Of a stretch of DNA of 64,000 bases, positions 8,730 through 20,892 are shown in pieces. Each line of letters begins with the position of its first letter. Position 1 is the stretch's first letter. The notes beneath the pieces were generated by a model that saw only the letters and a program-made list of their open reading frames with translations, searched no databases and was not told where the DNA came from. Source of the stretch: Acidimicrobiia bacterium (GTDB lineage: Bacteria; Actinomycetota; Acidimicrobiia; Spongiisociales; ZC4RG35); contig BPGJ01000004.1 in assembly GCA_026002975.1 (NCBI GenBank), positions 145,113 through 209,112 of the forward strand, read 5' to 3'. Both the position numbers and the translations under genes were made by a program.

Positions 8730-9844
8730 ACCGCCGCCTCCTGGGGAACCGGGCGGGCCTCGGCGGCCCGGGCCGCAGCCTGGATGGTGCGTCGCTGCAC
8801 CACCCGGCTGACCACCTCGTAGGCGACCACCACCGCCAGCACGATCACCCCGGTGATGATGGTGACGATCTCCTTGGGAATCCCCTCGAGGTCGAGGATC
8901 TGGCTGGACCGCTCCAGGAACCCGAACAGGACCGCCCCCAACGCCATCCCCACCGGGTGGTTCCGACCGAGCAGCGCCACCGCGATCCCGTTGAACCCGA
9001 GCTGGACGGGGAAGGTGCCGGTGTACTGGTGGAAGAACCCCAACAGGGGTGACATGCCGACCAGCCCGGCGAAGGCCCCCGAGATGAGCATCGCCCGGAC
9101 GATCATGCGACCCGATTCGACCCCTGCCACCCGCGCCGCCGAAGCGCTGATCCCGGAAGCCCGGAGTTCGTAACCGAAGCGGGTCCGCCAGACCAGCAGG
9201 TAGTAGATCACGCCGAGCAGGGCCGCACCGAAGATGAACCCCTGGAGTTCCGAGTTGTTGGGTGGCCTCAACCCGAAGATCTCGAGCAGCCAGTTGGCGT
9301 TGGGGATCCAGCCGGTGGCGGGGATCTCGGGGGTCTTGATGTTGAGGTCGCCGGGGATCCGCTCCCGGAAGTGCTCGGAGAGGAGCCAGGCGGTGAGACC
9401 CACCGCGATGAAGTTCAGCATGATGGTGGAGATCACCTCGGACACCCCCCGGCGGACCCGCAACACGCCGGCTATCCCGGAGTATCCGGCGCCGATTGCG
9501 GCTGCGACCAGGAGGATGGCGAGGACGTGGAGCGGTGCCCAGATCGAGAACTGGGCTCCCACCCAGGCGGCGATCACCGCGGCCAGCAGGTATTGGCCCT
9601 CCACCCCGATGTTGAACAGGTTCATCTTGAAACCCACCGCCACCGCTATCGCCGAGATGTACAGGGGGATGGCCCGGTTGAGGATCGACACCACCGAGGC
9701 GGGCTGAGCGGCAAAGTCGAGCATCGAGCCGACCGCCTCCACCGGGTCGACGTCGACCGCCAGCAGCACCACCGCCGCCAAGCCGAGGGCGAAGGCGATC
9801 GCCACCAGGGGAGCGAGGAGCGAGAGGAGCAGCCGGGATCTCAT
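8726..9844 (-). CDS. BMP-family nucleoside ABC transporter, first permease
   Basis: A 372-aa polytopic membrane protein starting [16 protein letters not shown]. The conserved loop KMNLFNIGVEGQYLLAA and the later LGFNGIAVALLGRNHPVGM are typical of YufP-type nucleoside permeases. I chose the ATG at 9844 because it overlaps the ATPase stop and begins with a membrane helix. The frame remains open upstream only as a shadow of the ATPase gene. It would form a heterodimer with the following permease. The cytoplasmic ATPase and the surface lipoprotein are encoded in the same operon. Confidence 0.9.
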   Translation of the reverse strand: MRSRLLLSLLAPLVAIAFALGLAAVVLLAVDVDPVEAVGSMLDFAAQPASVVSILNRAIPLYISAIAVAVGFKMNLFNIGVEGQYLLAAVIAAWVGAQFSIWAPLHVLAILLVAAAIGAGYSGIAGVLRVRRGVSEVISTIMLNFIAVGLTAWLLSEHFRERIPGDLNIKTPEIPATGWIPNANWLLEIFGLRPPNNSELQGFIFGAALLGVIYYLLVWRTRFGYELRASGISASAARVAGVESGRMIVRAMLISGAFAGLVGMSPLLGFFHQYTGTFPVQLGFNGIAVALLGRNHPVGMALGAVLFGFLERSSQILDLEGIPKEIVTIITGVIVLAVVVAYEVVSRVVQRRTIQAAARAAEARPVPQEAAV

Positions 9845-11360
9845 CCCACCTTGGCTCCCGTCATGTACGAACCCAGCTCCTCGGCGGTGACCGTCGCCGG
9901 GTCGACCTCGGCGACCAGCCGCCCCCGGTAGATGACGAACAGCCGGTCGGACAGCCCGATCAGCTCCTCCAGGTCGGCTGAGACCAGGAGCACCGCCAGA
10001 CCGCTGCGGCGGGCTTCCCGGATCTGGTCCCACACCGCCGCCTGGGCGCCGACGTCGATCCCACGGGTGGGATGGGCGGCGATCAACACCCGGGGTTGGG
10101 CCAGCATCTCCCGACCGACCACCAGCTTCTGCTGGTTGCCTCCCGAGAGGGCCAAGGCGGGCACGTCGGGTCCCGGGGTGCGGACGTCGAAGGAGGCGAT
10201 CACCTCCTCGGTGCGACGGACCGCCCCTTCCCGGTCGACCCACATGCCCTTGGCGAAAGGTGGGTTCCAGTGGTGGCCGAGCATGACGTTCTCCCACAGG
10301 GGTGCGGGCAGGAGCAGCGCCTGGGTGGTCCGGTCCTCGGGGATGAGACCCACCCCGGCGTCCCGGATCCGGCGGGTCGGCCATCCGGTGGCGTCCTCCC
10401 CTCCTATCCGGAGCACCCCCGACGAGATCGGTCTCAGCCCCATGATGGCCTCGATCAGCGGGGTCTGTCCGTTGCCCTCCACCCCGGCGATTCCCACCAC
10501 CTCCCCGCCGTAGACCGACAGGCTCACGTCGTCGAGCACCACCCTGCCGTCGGGACCGTGCACGGTCACCGATTCGATCTGGAGTTCCAGCCGGTCGGTG
10601 ACGGTGGGTTCACCCACCTCCGGTGTGGGCAGCTCCGAACCCACCATCAGCTCGGCGAGTTGGCGGGCGGTCACCTCTCCCGGGAGGACCGTGTCGACGG
10701 TGCGTCCACCCCGGAGGACGGTTATCCGGTCGGCGACTTCCAGGACCTCGTCGAGCTTGTGGGAGATGAAGATGATGGTGACCCCCCGCTGGGTGAGTTC
10801 CCGCATCGACGCGAACAGCTCCTCCACCTCCTGGGGTACCAGCACCGCGGTGGGTTCGTCGAGGATCAGGATCCGGGCCCCCCGGTAGAGCACCTTGAGG
10901 ATCTCCACCCGCTGCCTCTCCCCCACGGTGAGCTCCTCGACCAGCTCGTCGGGGTCGATGTCGAGACCGTACTGGTCGGCCAGTTGGGTGATCCGCCGGC
11001 GGGCCTCGCCCAAGTCGATCACCATCCCCCGGGTGGGTTCAGCGCCGAGCACGATGTTCTCGGTGACGGTCAGGTTGTCGGCCAGCATGAAATGCTGGTG
11101 GACCATCCCTATTCCGTGTTCGATGGCGTCCCGAGGCGAACGGAACCGGACCGCCTGACCGTCGATGAGGATGTCGCCCTCGTCGGGGTCAGCATCCCGT
11201 AGAGGATCTTCATCAGCGTCGATTTCCCGGCTCCGTTCTCCCCCACCACCGCGTGGATGGTGGAGGGTTCGACCACCAGGTTGACGTCGTCGTTGGCCAC
11301 CACCCCGGGGAACCTCTTGGTGATTCCCCTCAGTTCCACCACCGCAACCGTGTCGTTCAA
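9841..11360 (-). CDS. BMP-family nucleoside ABC transporter, double-ATPase subunit, one frameshift
   Basis: Sugar/nucleoside-type ABC ATPase with two nucleotide-binding domains, about 506 aa. Domain 1 has [11 protein letters not shown], Walker [10 protein letters not shown] and signature [11 protein letters not shown] with [10 protein letters not shown]. Domain 2 has the altered Walker [10 protein letters not shown] and signature [17 protein letters not shown] base is missing near 11185: MLTP should continue [14 protein letters not shown] before [10 protein letters not shown]. The TTG at 11360 has AGGAGG 9 nt upstream and is the best start. ATP hydrolysis would power uptake through the two downstream permeases. 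Confidence 0.9.
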
Positions 11361-11383
11361 CTCGGGGCGCCTCCTGCCGAGAA

Positions 11384-11414
11384 GCGGGCCCGAGGCTAAC
11401 CGCCCCGGGCCCGC
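11384..11414 (-). terminator. GC hairpin between lipoprotein and ATPase genes, possible attenuator
   Basis: A 9-bp perfect stem (GCGGGCCCG pairing with CGGGCCCGC) with a 13-nt loop lies between the BMP lipoprotein stop and the ATPase start. No U-tract follows, so it is not a classical terminator. It may stabilise the upstream mRNA or reduce read-through, so that the binding protein outnumbers the transporter. That role is inference. Confidence 0.4.
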
Positions 11415-11438
11415 ATCCACCGTCGGATCAGAGAGAGG

Positions 11439-12470
11439 TCAGGGAGCGGTGGGGACGGTCACCTCTCCGGCCACGATCTGGGACTTCAGCTCCTCCACCT
11501 TGTCGATCACGTCCTGGGGGATGAACCCACCCGACGTGGAGTAGCCGACCCCGTCGACCGACAGGTCGAACACGTTCACCCCGGCGTTGAACTCGCCGTT
11601 GACGAACGCTTCGATGGTGTTGTACACCGCCACGTCGACCCGCTTGAGCATCGAGGTGAGGATCACGTCCCTCAGGTCCTCGGAGACGGTGTTGTACTGG
11701 TCGGAGTCGACTCCGATCGCCCAGATGTTCTGCCCTCCGGCTTCCCTGCGGGCCGCGGCCTCCTCGAAGAGGCCGGCACCCGACCCACCGGCCGCGTGGT
11801 AGACGATGTCGGCTCCGGCGTCGTACAGCGCCGCCGCAGCCTCACGGCCCTTGGCCGGGTCGCTGAACCCGGAGAAGTCCGGCGGCTCGGTCAGGTAGCG
11901 GCTCTCCACCTGGACGTCCGGGTTGCAGTGCTGGGCACCGAAGATGTAACCGGCTTCGAACTTCTGGATCAGGTCGATGTTGACCCCTCCGATGAACCCG
12001 ACGGTGCCCGACTCGGTCATCAGGCCGGCGATGCAGCCCACCAGGGCGGAACCCTGCTCCTCGGCGAACACGAGGGAGGCCACGTTGGGCAGGTCGACCA
12101 CCGCGTCGACGATCCCGAAGCTGGTGTCGGGGAAGTTGGGAGCCACGTTGGCGACCCCGTCGGCGAAGGCGAAACCGATGGCGAAGATCAGGTCGGCGCC
12201 CGCTTCGGCGAGGAGCTGCAGGTTCTCCTCCCGGTTCTCCCCACCGGCGGTGGGCTCCAACTCCTGGGCTTCGATCCCGAAGTCCTCCTTGGCCCGGTCC
12301 AGGCCGGCGGCTGCCGAGTCGTTGAACGACTTGTCGCCCCGGCCGCCGATGTCGTAGGCCAGGCCTACCAGGACGTCGGCGCCTTCGTCCCCGGCCCCTT
12401 CGCCCCCTCCGCAGGCCGCGGCGACCAGCGCCAATACGGCCAACAGCGCGATCAATCTGGTTTTTCTCAC
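11439..12470 (-). CDS. BMP-family nucleoside-binding lipoprotein (PnrA/BmpA type)
   Basis: Surface substrate-binding lipoprotein for the importer encoded downstream. The GTG at 12470 has GAGGAGG upstream and gives a signal peptide (RKTRLIALLAVLALVAAACGGG) with the lipidated Cys at the AAC lipobox. The mature domain shows BMP-family landmarks: DIGGRGDKSFNDSA, FAIGFAFADGVANVA, FIGGVNIDLIQKFEAGY and ADIVYHAAGGSG. At 343 aa it is of normal length. PnrA-type proteins bind purine nucleosides. The purine deaminase and xanthine-dehydrogenase genes near 60-64 kb make a purine substrate plausible, but that link is inference. Confidence 0.92.
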   Translation of the reverse strand: MRKTRLIALLAVLALVAAACGGGEGAGDEGADVLVGLAYDIGGRGDKSFNDSAAAGLDRAKEDFGIEAQELEPTAGGENREENLQLLAEAGADLIFAIGFAFADGVANVAPNFPDTSFGIVDAVVDLPNVASLVFAEEQGSALVGCIAGLMTESGTVGFIGGVNIDLIQKFEAGYIFGAQHCNPDVQVESRYLTEPPDFSGFSDPAKGREAAAALYDAGADIVYHAAGGSGAGLFEEAAARREAGGQNIWAIGVDSDQYNTVSEDLRDVILTSMLKRVDVAVYNTIEAFVNGEFNAGVNVFDLSVDGVGYSTSGGFIPQDVIDKVEELKSQIVAGEVTVPTAP

Positions 12471-12540
12471 GTCGAATTCCTCCTCGATAGTCGGACGCCC
12501 CGCAGTGTGGGGCCGTCCGAGGAAGATTAGCTTCCCGGGG

Positions 12541-13469
12541 ATGTCCGAGGTGGTCGACATCCGCCGCCATCCGCCACCCCTCGACTGGGGGGTCACGGTC
12601 GACCTGCGAGGCGGTCGAGCGGCTGGCGGACGCCCTCCGGGCCCACGACTTCTCCCGACCCCGCTTCGACTACCCGGGCGTGCCGGAGGTCGACGGCGCC
12701 GACTGGCTGCGGTTCTGCGTGCTGGGTGTCTCGGTGGTGGGGTGTCTGTGGCCGCCCGATGGCCGGCCCCCCTGGGAGGTCGAGTTCGAAGGCGGGTTGG
12801 CTGGGCGACGCGCCGGCGGTGTTCGCCTGTTTCACCCGGGCGGAGGCTTGGCGAAGGGGATTCTTCGGCGACTGGGATCCGGTGCGGTTCTTCGCCGGCC
12901 GGGGTGTGCTGCAGCTGGTCGGTGCCCGGGCCCGGCGTCTGGTCCGGGTCGACGAGGCGTTGGAGTCCCGCTACGGGGGCGACCCCACCGGGCTCCTCGC
13001 CGACGCCGGCTGGGACGCCCTTCGGGCGGTGGAGCTGCTGGTCGACGACATCCCCGGTTTCCGGGACCGGTTCCCTACCCCGGATGGGGAGGTGCGGTTC
13101 GACAAGCTGGCCCGGCTGTGCGTGGGACTGATGAGCGAACGCCTACCGGTCGACCGGGTGGACGAGCTGGGGGTGTATCCGGACTACATGCTCCCCCGCT
13201 TCCTCCGCCACCGGGGGGTTTTGCGGTATCGGCGGGACCTGGCCCGGGCGGTGGACCGCCGGCGGCTGCTCCCCTACGGTTCGCAGGCCGAGATCGCGAT
13301 CCGCTGGGCCACGGTGCACGCCGCCGACCTTCTGCTCGCCGAGCTCCACCGTCTCGGCAATCCGGTCACCTCGCCCCAGCTCGACTACCACCTGTGGTGG
13401 TCGGCGGTGTTGGGGCCGGACGCCGACCGGATGGGTGAGCACCACCGGACGTTGACTCTGGCCTACTGA
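12541..13469 (+). CDS. queuosine salvage protein (DUF2419, queuosine 5'-phosphate N-glycosylase type), two frameshifts
   Basis: The DUF2419 family releases queuine from queuosine 5'-phosphate so that the base can be salvaged for tRNA. The reconstructed protein is about 308 aa and is spread over three frames. It starts MSEVVDIRR at 12541. A shift near 12605 leads into [19 protein letters not shown] and [21 protein letters not shown] shift near 12797 leads into [15 protein letters not shown]. The tail is family-like: [37 protein letters not shown] and [10 protein letters not shown]. It is divergent from the importer operon and converges with clpC. Confidence 0.82.
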
Positions 13470-13476
13470 GGTCGGC

Positions 13477-15976
<2,500 letters not shown>

Positions 15977-16000
15977 GTTCGCTCCTTCCCTGGCACATGC

Positions 16001-16006
16001 AGTATA
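16001..16006 (-). promoter_or_regulatory. probable -10 box of clpC
   Basis: TATACT on the minus strand, 25 nt before the clpC start codon, is a near-consensus -10 element in very GC-rich surroundings. No convincing -35 box lies 17 nt upstream. The predicted leader is under 20 nt and contains the GGAAGGAG ribosome-binding site. I did not find a clear ClgR operator. Confidence 0.45.
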
Positions 16007-16128
16007 CCGGGGGGTGGTTTTCCGGCGGTGCCGGACCCCCGGCGGTGCAGCACATATGAAAACCCCGAAAGGAGCGCAGGTGTTCCCCGACCGGCCTCCG
16101 CCTCGCCGCGGGTAGCCTCCTCGGGGAC

Positions 16129-17118
16129 ATGTCGGAGCTCCGCAGCCTGGTTCCCCTCGACGACGTCTGGGACGAGATGGAGGTGGTGGAGCGCCGCCTG
16201 TTCGAGGTGTCCACCTCCGAGGACCCGTATCTGACCCGGATAGCCCAGCATCTCCTCACCGCCGGCGGAAAGAGATACCGGCCGCTCCTCACCGTTTTGG
16301 CTTCCCGTCTCGGTCCCACCCGAAGCCACCGGTCGGTGGAGGCCGCGGTGGCGGTCGAGCTGATCCATCTGGGCAGCCTGTACCACGACGACGTGATCGA
16401 CGAGGCCGACACACGGAGGGGAGCCACATCGGTGAACGCCAACTGGTCGAACACGGTGGCGATCCTCGCCGGCGACTACCTGATGGCCAAGGCGTCGGAG
16501 ACCGCGGCGGCTTCTCTCAGCCAGGAGTCGGTCCGCCTGCTGGCGGCCACCTACGCCGACCTGGTGGAGGGTCAGACCCGGGAGCTGCAACTCGACTTCG
16601 ATCTGGATCACGGCGTCGACGACTACGAGCGGGTCATCTACCTGAAGACCGCCAGCCTCATCCGGACTTCGGCCCGGCTCGGGGCGATGGCGGCAGACGC
16701 CGAGCCGGGGGTGGTGGAGGCGGTTTCCCGGTGGGCCACCGAGGTGGGGATGGTCTTCCAGATCGCCGACGACGCCCTGGATCTGGTGTCGACCGCTTCC
16801 CAGCTGGGGAAACCGACCGGGTCGGACATCAGGGAGGGGAAGTTCACCCTGCCCGTCCTGTTGGCGCTGAGGGGAGGCGACGGGAGTCGGGTACGTCGGC
16901 TGTTGGAGACGCCCCGACCGTATCCCGACGAGGTGGTGGCCGAGGTGATCGACCTGGTCAAGGCAGGCGGCCACGTCGAAGAGTCGCTGGCGGCGGCCGG
17001 GTCGCGACTGGACGCGGCTTCCCGTTCGCTGGAGGCCCTGCCGCCCGGCCCGGTGCGGGACGTCCTGGAGGATCTGGGTCGATATCTGGTGGAGCGGGTC
17101 GCCGGGGTCACCACCTAG
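16129..17118 (+). CDS. polyprenyl (geranylgeranyl/heptaprenyl-type) diphosphate synthase
   Basis: Trans-isoprenyl diphosphate synthase that condenses IPP onto an allylic diphosphate, making precursors for quinone side chains or carotenoids. The first Asp-rich motif is [13 protein letters not shown] and the second is [19 protein letters not shown] near residue 45 binds the diphosphate. At 329 aa it has normal family length. Chain length cannot be fixed from sequence alone; the residues before the first Asp motif (HLGSLYH) suggest a medium- to long-chain product, with low certainty. It is divergent from clpC. Confidence 0.88.
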   Translation: MSELRSLVPLDDVWDEMEVVERRLFEVSTSEDPYLTRIAQHLLTAGGKRYRPLLTVLASRLGPTRSHRSVEAAVAVELIHLGSLYHDDVIDEADTRRGATSVNANWSNTVAILAGDYLMAKASETAAASLSQESVRLLAATYADLVEGQTRELQLDFDLDHGVDDYERVIYLKTASLIRTSARLGAMAADAEPGVVEAVSRWATEVGMVFQIADDALDLVSTASQLGKPTGSDIREGKFTLPVLLALRGGDGSRVRRLLETPRPYPDEVVAEVIDLVKAGGHVEESLAAAGSRLDAASRSLEALPPGPVRDVLEDLGRYLVERVAGVTT

Positions 17119-17163
17119 AGGTTCCCACTTCAGTTCGCCCGGGCCGACGCCGATCAACCTCCC

Positions 17164-18594
17164 ATGGCGGAAGACGCCTTCTCGGCGGCCGTGCTCGACC
17201 AGATCCGACGCCTCGAAGCTGCGCTGGACGACCTCCTGGAGGGCGACCGGGGGGCCGTAGAGCGGATCAGACGTCTGGCTTGCACCGTTCGAGGGTCGGG
17301 CGCGAGCTGCGGTTTCCCCACCGTGTCCGCCCTGGCGGCCCGGGTGGAGGAAGCCGCCCCCGGCGACCTGGTGCCGACGGTCCGGGCCCTGCTCGTCGAG
17401 ATGGAACGGATGAGGGCCACCCGTCACAGCGTGCTGGTGGTCGACGACGATCCTCTCATCCTCAGGCTGCTGGAGCTGCGTCTCACCGGCCCCGACCGGA
17501 CGGTGGTGACGGCGGCCACCTTGGCGGAAGCCAGGGCGGCCCTCCGGGCCCGACGGCCCGACCTGGTGGTGCTCGACCTGTTCCTCCCCGACGGCGACGG
17601 CAGGACGCTGCTCGCCGAGCTGAGAGCGTCGGAGGACACCTGGCACGTACCGGTGGTGGTGGTCTCGGGGGCGTCGGCCCGCACCGCCCGGCTGGAGGTC
17701 GAAGCCATGGGGGCCGACGTCTACCTGTCGAAACCCTTCGACCCGAATGCGCTGTCGGCGGTGGTCGCTTCGCTGTTGGAGCGCCGACCGGAGGCCCGTC
17801 AGGGCCGGGCGGAGCTCATGGCGTCGTTCCGTCGGCTCCTGTCGGAGGCGTCGTCGGTCACCGTGGCTGCGGTGGTCCCCGAAACTCACGGCCCCGGTGG
17901 GAAACGGTCCGAGGGACCCGACCCCAGAGTGGCTTCGGCCGTGGTCGGGGTCCTCACCGCCGCCCTCCCCGACGAGGTGACGGTGGCGGAGTGGGCCCCG
18001 GGTGAGCCGGCGGTGGTGGCGCCGGGGTTCTTCGATCTGGTGCCGGCCATGACCAGAGCCAGGTACGCCCTGAGGAACCGACCTCACCCCTATCTGGAGG
18101 GCGGCCTGTGTTCCTTCTCGGCCGGGGTGTTGGAGGACGCCCAACGTTGGGGTCTGTCGGACGCCTACCTGCGGGCCCACCGTTTCGCCCTGGACGCCAA
18201 CCGGGAGGGTGGGGACCGGGTGGTGGTGTGCCACTCCGAGGGTGGGCGGCTTCGGGTGCTGCTGGCGATGAAGGACGCCGGTCGGGCCGCCCTGTTCATC
18301 GCCCGGCTGGAGGGAGCCGGGTTCGAGGTAGAACACCACCGGGACGGTGCGTCGGCTCTGGACGCTCTGGAGACCTCCCAGTATTCGTTGGCGATCGTCG
18401 AGGCGGACCTCCCGGTGATCGACGGGCTGGACGTCGTCACCAAGGCCAAGGGGTTGGAGAGTTGCCCGCCTGTGATGCTGGTCGCCGCTTCCGAAGCCCA
18501 GGCCTGGGAGGGGCTCGACCGGGGAGCCGACGACTACCTGCTCAGGGACTGTTCGGCCGACGAGCTGCTCGCCCGGGCGAGACGCCACGTCTGA
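17164..18594 (+). CDS. degenerate Hpt - receiver - GGDEF-like - receiver regulatory protein
   Basis: A 476-aa cytoplasmic signalling protein. Residues 1-85 look like an Hpt domain, but the phospho-accepting His position holds Cys40 (LACTVRGSGASCG). Residues about 88-205 are a receiver with VVDDD, the phospho-acceptor Asp138 in VVLDLFLPDGDG, and Lys190. Residues about 215-350 resemble the C-terminal half of a GGDEF domain (CSFSAGVLEDAQ, FALDANREGGDRV) without a GGDEF active site. A second receiver-like domain has EADLPVIDG but Arg where the conserved Lys is expected. No histidine kinase is adjacent, and the output is unknown. It starts 45 nt after the prenyl synthase. Confidence 0.72.
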   Translation: MAEDAFSAAVLDQIRRLEAALDDLLEGDRGAVERIRRLACTVRGSGASCGFPTVSALAARVEEAAPGDLVPTVRALLVEMERMRATRHSVLVVDDDPLILRLLELRLTGPDRTVVTAATLAEARAALRARRPDLVVLDLFLPDGDGRTLLAELRASEDTWHVPVVVVSGASARTARLEVEAMGADVYLSKPFDPNALSAVVASLLERRPEARQGRAELMASFRRLLSEASSVTVAAVVPETHGPGGKRSEGPDPRVASAVVGVLTAALPDEVTVAEWAPGEPAVVAPGFFDLVPAMTRARYALRNRPHPYLEGGLCSFSAGVLEDAQRWGLSDAYLRAHRFALDANREGGDRVVVCHSEGGRLRVLLAMKDAGRAALFIARLEGAGFEVEHHRDGASALDALETSQYSLAIVEADLPVIDGLDVVTKAKGLESCPPVMLVAASEAQAWEGLDRGADDYLLRDCSADELLARARRHV

Positions 18595-18598
18595 ACCC

Positions 18599-20101
18599 TC
18601 AGGGGTCCTCCGGCCTCAGAGTCGGGAACAGGATCACCTCCCGGATGTGGTGACGGTCGGCGAGCAGCATGACCAGCCGGTCGACTCCGATCCCCAGACC
18701 CCCGGTGGGGGGCATGCCGTATTCGAGGGCCTGCAGATAGTCCTCGTCGACCGGATGGGCCTCGTCGTCGCCGCCGGCCCTGGCTCTGGCCTGGGCCAGG
18801 AAACGGGCCCGCTGGTCGAGCGGGTCGTTGAGCTCGGAGAAGGCGTTGGCGTACTCCGAGCCGGCGACGAACAGCTCGAACCGTTCGGTCAGGTCGGGGT
18901 CGTCGCGGTGCCGCCGGGCCAGCGGTGAGGTCTCCACCGGGTGGTCCAACACGAAGGTGGGTTCCCACAGCCGGGGAGCGACCAGGTGGTCGAACAGCTC
19001 CTCCACCAGCTTGCCCGCCCCCCATCCGGGATCCACCGCGATCCCCCGCCGTGCGGCCTCCTCGGCCAGCCGTTCCCGGTCGAGGCGGTGGGGGGCCTTC
19101 ACCCCCAGCTCCTCGCCCACCAGGTCCACCATCCGCACCCGGCGGTAGGGGGGTCGTAGCGACAGGGGACGTCCCTGATAGGTGATCTCGGTGGTTCCCA
19201 GCGCCGCTTCGGCGACCGCGGGCAGCACCTCCTCCACCAGTCGGGCGATGTCGTGGTAGTCGGCGAACGCCTCGTAGGACTCCAACATCGTGAACTCGGG
19301 GTTGTGGGTCGAGTCGATCCCTTCGTTGCGGAACACCTTGCCGATCTCGTAGACCTTCTCGAAACCCCCCACGATCAGGCGTTTGAGGTGCAGTTCGGTG
19401 GCGATCCGCAGGTACATGTCCAGGTCGAGGGCGTTGTGGTGGGTGACGAAGGGTCGGGCCAGCGCTCCACCGGCCTGGGTCTGCAGGACCGGGGTCTCCA
19501 CCTCCAGGTATCCCCGAGCGTCGAACTGTCGGCGCAGCTCCGACACCACTTTGGACCGCAGCACCGCCACCCGTCGGCTGTCGGGGTTGACGATCAGGTC
19601 CAGGTAGCGGCGCCGGGACCGGGCCTCGACGTCGGTGAGGCCCTTCCACTTGTCGGGCAGGGGACGCAGCCCTTTGGCGAGGATGGCGTAGTCGGTCACC
19701 TTCACCGACAGCTCGCCTTTGCGGGTGGTCATCACCCGGCCGGTGGCCCCCAGCCAGTCGCCCAGGTCGACCAGTTCGAGATGGTCGAAGCTCTCCCCCA
19801 CCGTGTTGGGTTCGACGAAGAGCTGGATCCGGCCGCTGGCGTCCTCGAGGGTGACGAACACCAGCCTGCCGAAGCTCCTGAGCAGCCTCACCCTGCCGGC
19901 GACCGACACGACCTGGTCGGTCTCGGTTCCCGGCGGCAGGTCCCCGAAGGCGGCGTGGAGTTCGGCGGACCGGTGGGTCCTCTCGAACTTGACCGGGTAC
20001 GGGTCCAACCCGGCCCGGCGTATCCGTTCCAGCTTCTCGAGCCGGGCCCGGGTCAGGGGATGGTCGGCCAGGGGTGGATGCTCGTCGTTCACCGCCGCCA
20101 C
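18599..20101 (-). CDS. lysS: lysyl-tRNA synthetase, class II
   Basis: Charges tRNA-Lys. The N-terminal OB-fold (VSVAGRVRLLRSFGRLVFVTLED) is followed by the class II core. Motif 2 is FRNEGIDSTHNPEFTMLE and motif 3 is MPPTGGLGIGVDRLVMLL. About 500 aa is normal. The frame stays open upstream into coaX; the GTG at 20101, shortly after the coaX stop, gives a family-like N-terminus (VAAVNDEHPPLADHPLTRAR). A second GTG at 20092 is possible. coaX-lysS adjacency is conserved in mycobacteria. It converges with the receiver protein, leaving 4 nt. Confidence 0.94.
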   Translation of the reverse strand: MAAVNDEHPPLADHPLTRARLEKLERIRRAGLDPYPVKFERTHRSAELHAAFGDLPPGTETDQVVSVAGRVRLLRSFGRLVFVTLEDASGRIQLFVEPNTVGESFDHLELVDLGDWLGATGRVMTTRKGELSVKVTDYAILAKGLRPLPDKWKGLTDVEARSRRRYLDLIVNPDSRRVAVLRSKVVSELRRQFDARGYLEVETPVLQTQAGGALARPFVTHHNALDLDMYLRIATELHLKRLIVGGFEKVYEIGKVFRNEGIDSTHNPEFTMLESYEAFADYHDIARLVEEVLPAVAEAALGTTEITYQGRPLSLRPPYRRVRMVDLVGEELGVKAPHRLDRERLAEEAARRGIAVDPGWGAGKLVEELFDHLVAPRLWEPTFVLDHPVETSPLARRHRDDPDLTERFELFVAGSEYANAFSELNDPLDQRARFLAQARARAGGDDEAHPVDEDYLQALEYGMPPTGGLGIGVDRLVMLLADRHHIREVILFPTLRPEDP

Positions 20102-20124
20102 TTTGGACCGTCCGGGGTCCGGGT

Positions 20125-20892
20125 TCAAATCGTCGGGTGGTTTCGGTGGTAGACGATGCGGAGGCCCCTCAGGGTGAGCTCCTGGTCGACCACCACCGGA
20201 TGGCGACACATTGGGGCGATCAGGTCGGCCAGGCCGCCGGTGGCGACTATCGGCGGGTCCTGGAGCTTCTCTTCTTCAACGATGCGGGCGACCAGGCCGT
20301 CGACCAGGCCGACGTACCCATAGATGAGTCCCGACTGGATGGCTTCGACGGTGCTGCGACCCACCACCCGCCGGGGCGGGGTGAGCTCCACCCGCCGCAA
20401 CGCCGCGGTGTGCTCCACCAGGGCGTCGGCGGCCACCTCGACTCCCGGGGCTATCGCTCCACCCCGGTAGTCCCCGTCCGGTCCCACCAGGTCGACCGTG
20501 GTGGCCGTTCCGAAGTCGATGATCACCGCCGGGGCGCCATAGGTCTCCACCGCGCCGATGGCGTTGACGACCCGGTCGGCTCCCACCTCCCGGGGGTTGT
20601 CGATGTTGATCGCCATCCCGGTCTTGACCCCGGGACCGACCACCACCAGGCGGTCCCCCACCAGGTCGCCGAGAGCTGCCCGTAGGGCGGTGGCCGCCGG
20701 GGGAACCACCGACGACAGGGCGGCTCCTTCGGCCTTCACCTCGCCGTCGTCGAGGAGGGCCCGCAACAGCAGCCGGTATTCGTCGGCGGTGCGGTGGGGG
20801 TCGGTGGAGACCCTCCACCGGTGGGTGAGGGTGTCGTGCTCGTACACCCCGATCACGGTGTTGGTGTTGCCCACGTCGATGACCAGCAGCAT
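20125..20892 (-). CDS. coaX: type III pantothenate kinase
   Basis: First step of CoA synthesis, phosphorylating pantothenate. It is an ASKHA-fold protein of 255 aa: MLLVIDVGNTNTVIGVY is the phosphate-1 loop, VGADRVVNAIGA is the dimer/active-site segment, and IIDFGTATTVDLVG is the phosphate-2 loop. The start is the ATG at 20892, which overlaps the panC stop (TGATG). It belongs to a pantothenate cluster with panC upstream. panD, found between panC and coaX in mycobacteria, is missing here. Confidence 0.94.
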   Translation of the reverse strand: MLLVIDVGNTNTVIGVYEHDTLTHRWRVSTDPHRTADEYRLLLRALLDDGEVKAEGAALSSVVPPAATALRAALGDLVGDRLVVVGPGVKTGMAINIDNPREVGADRVVNAIGAVETYGAPAVIIDFGTATTVDLVGPDGDYRGGAIAPGVEVAADALVEHTAALRRVELTPPRRVVGRSTVEAIQSGLIYGYVGLVDGLVARIVEEEKLQDPPIVATGGLADLIAPMCRHPVVVDQELTLRGLRIVYHRNHPTI

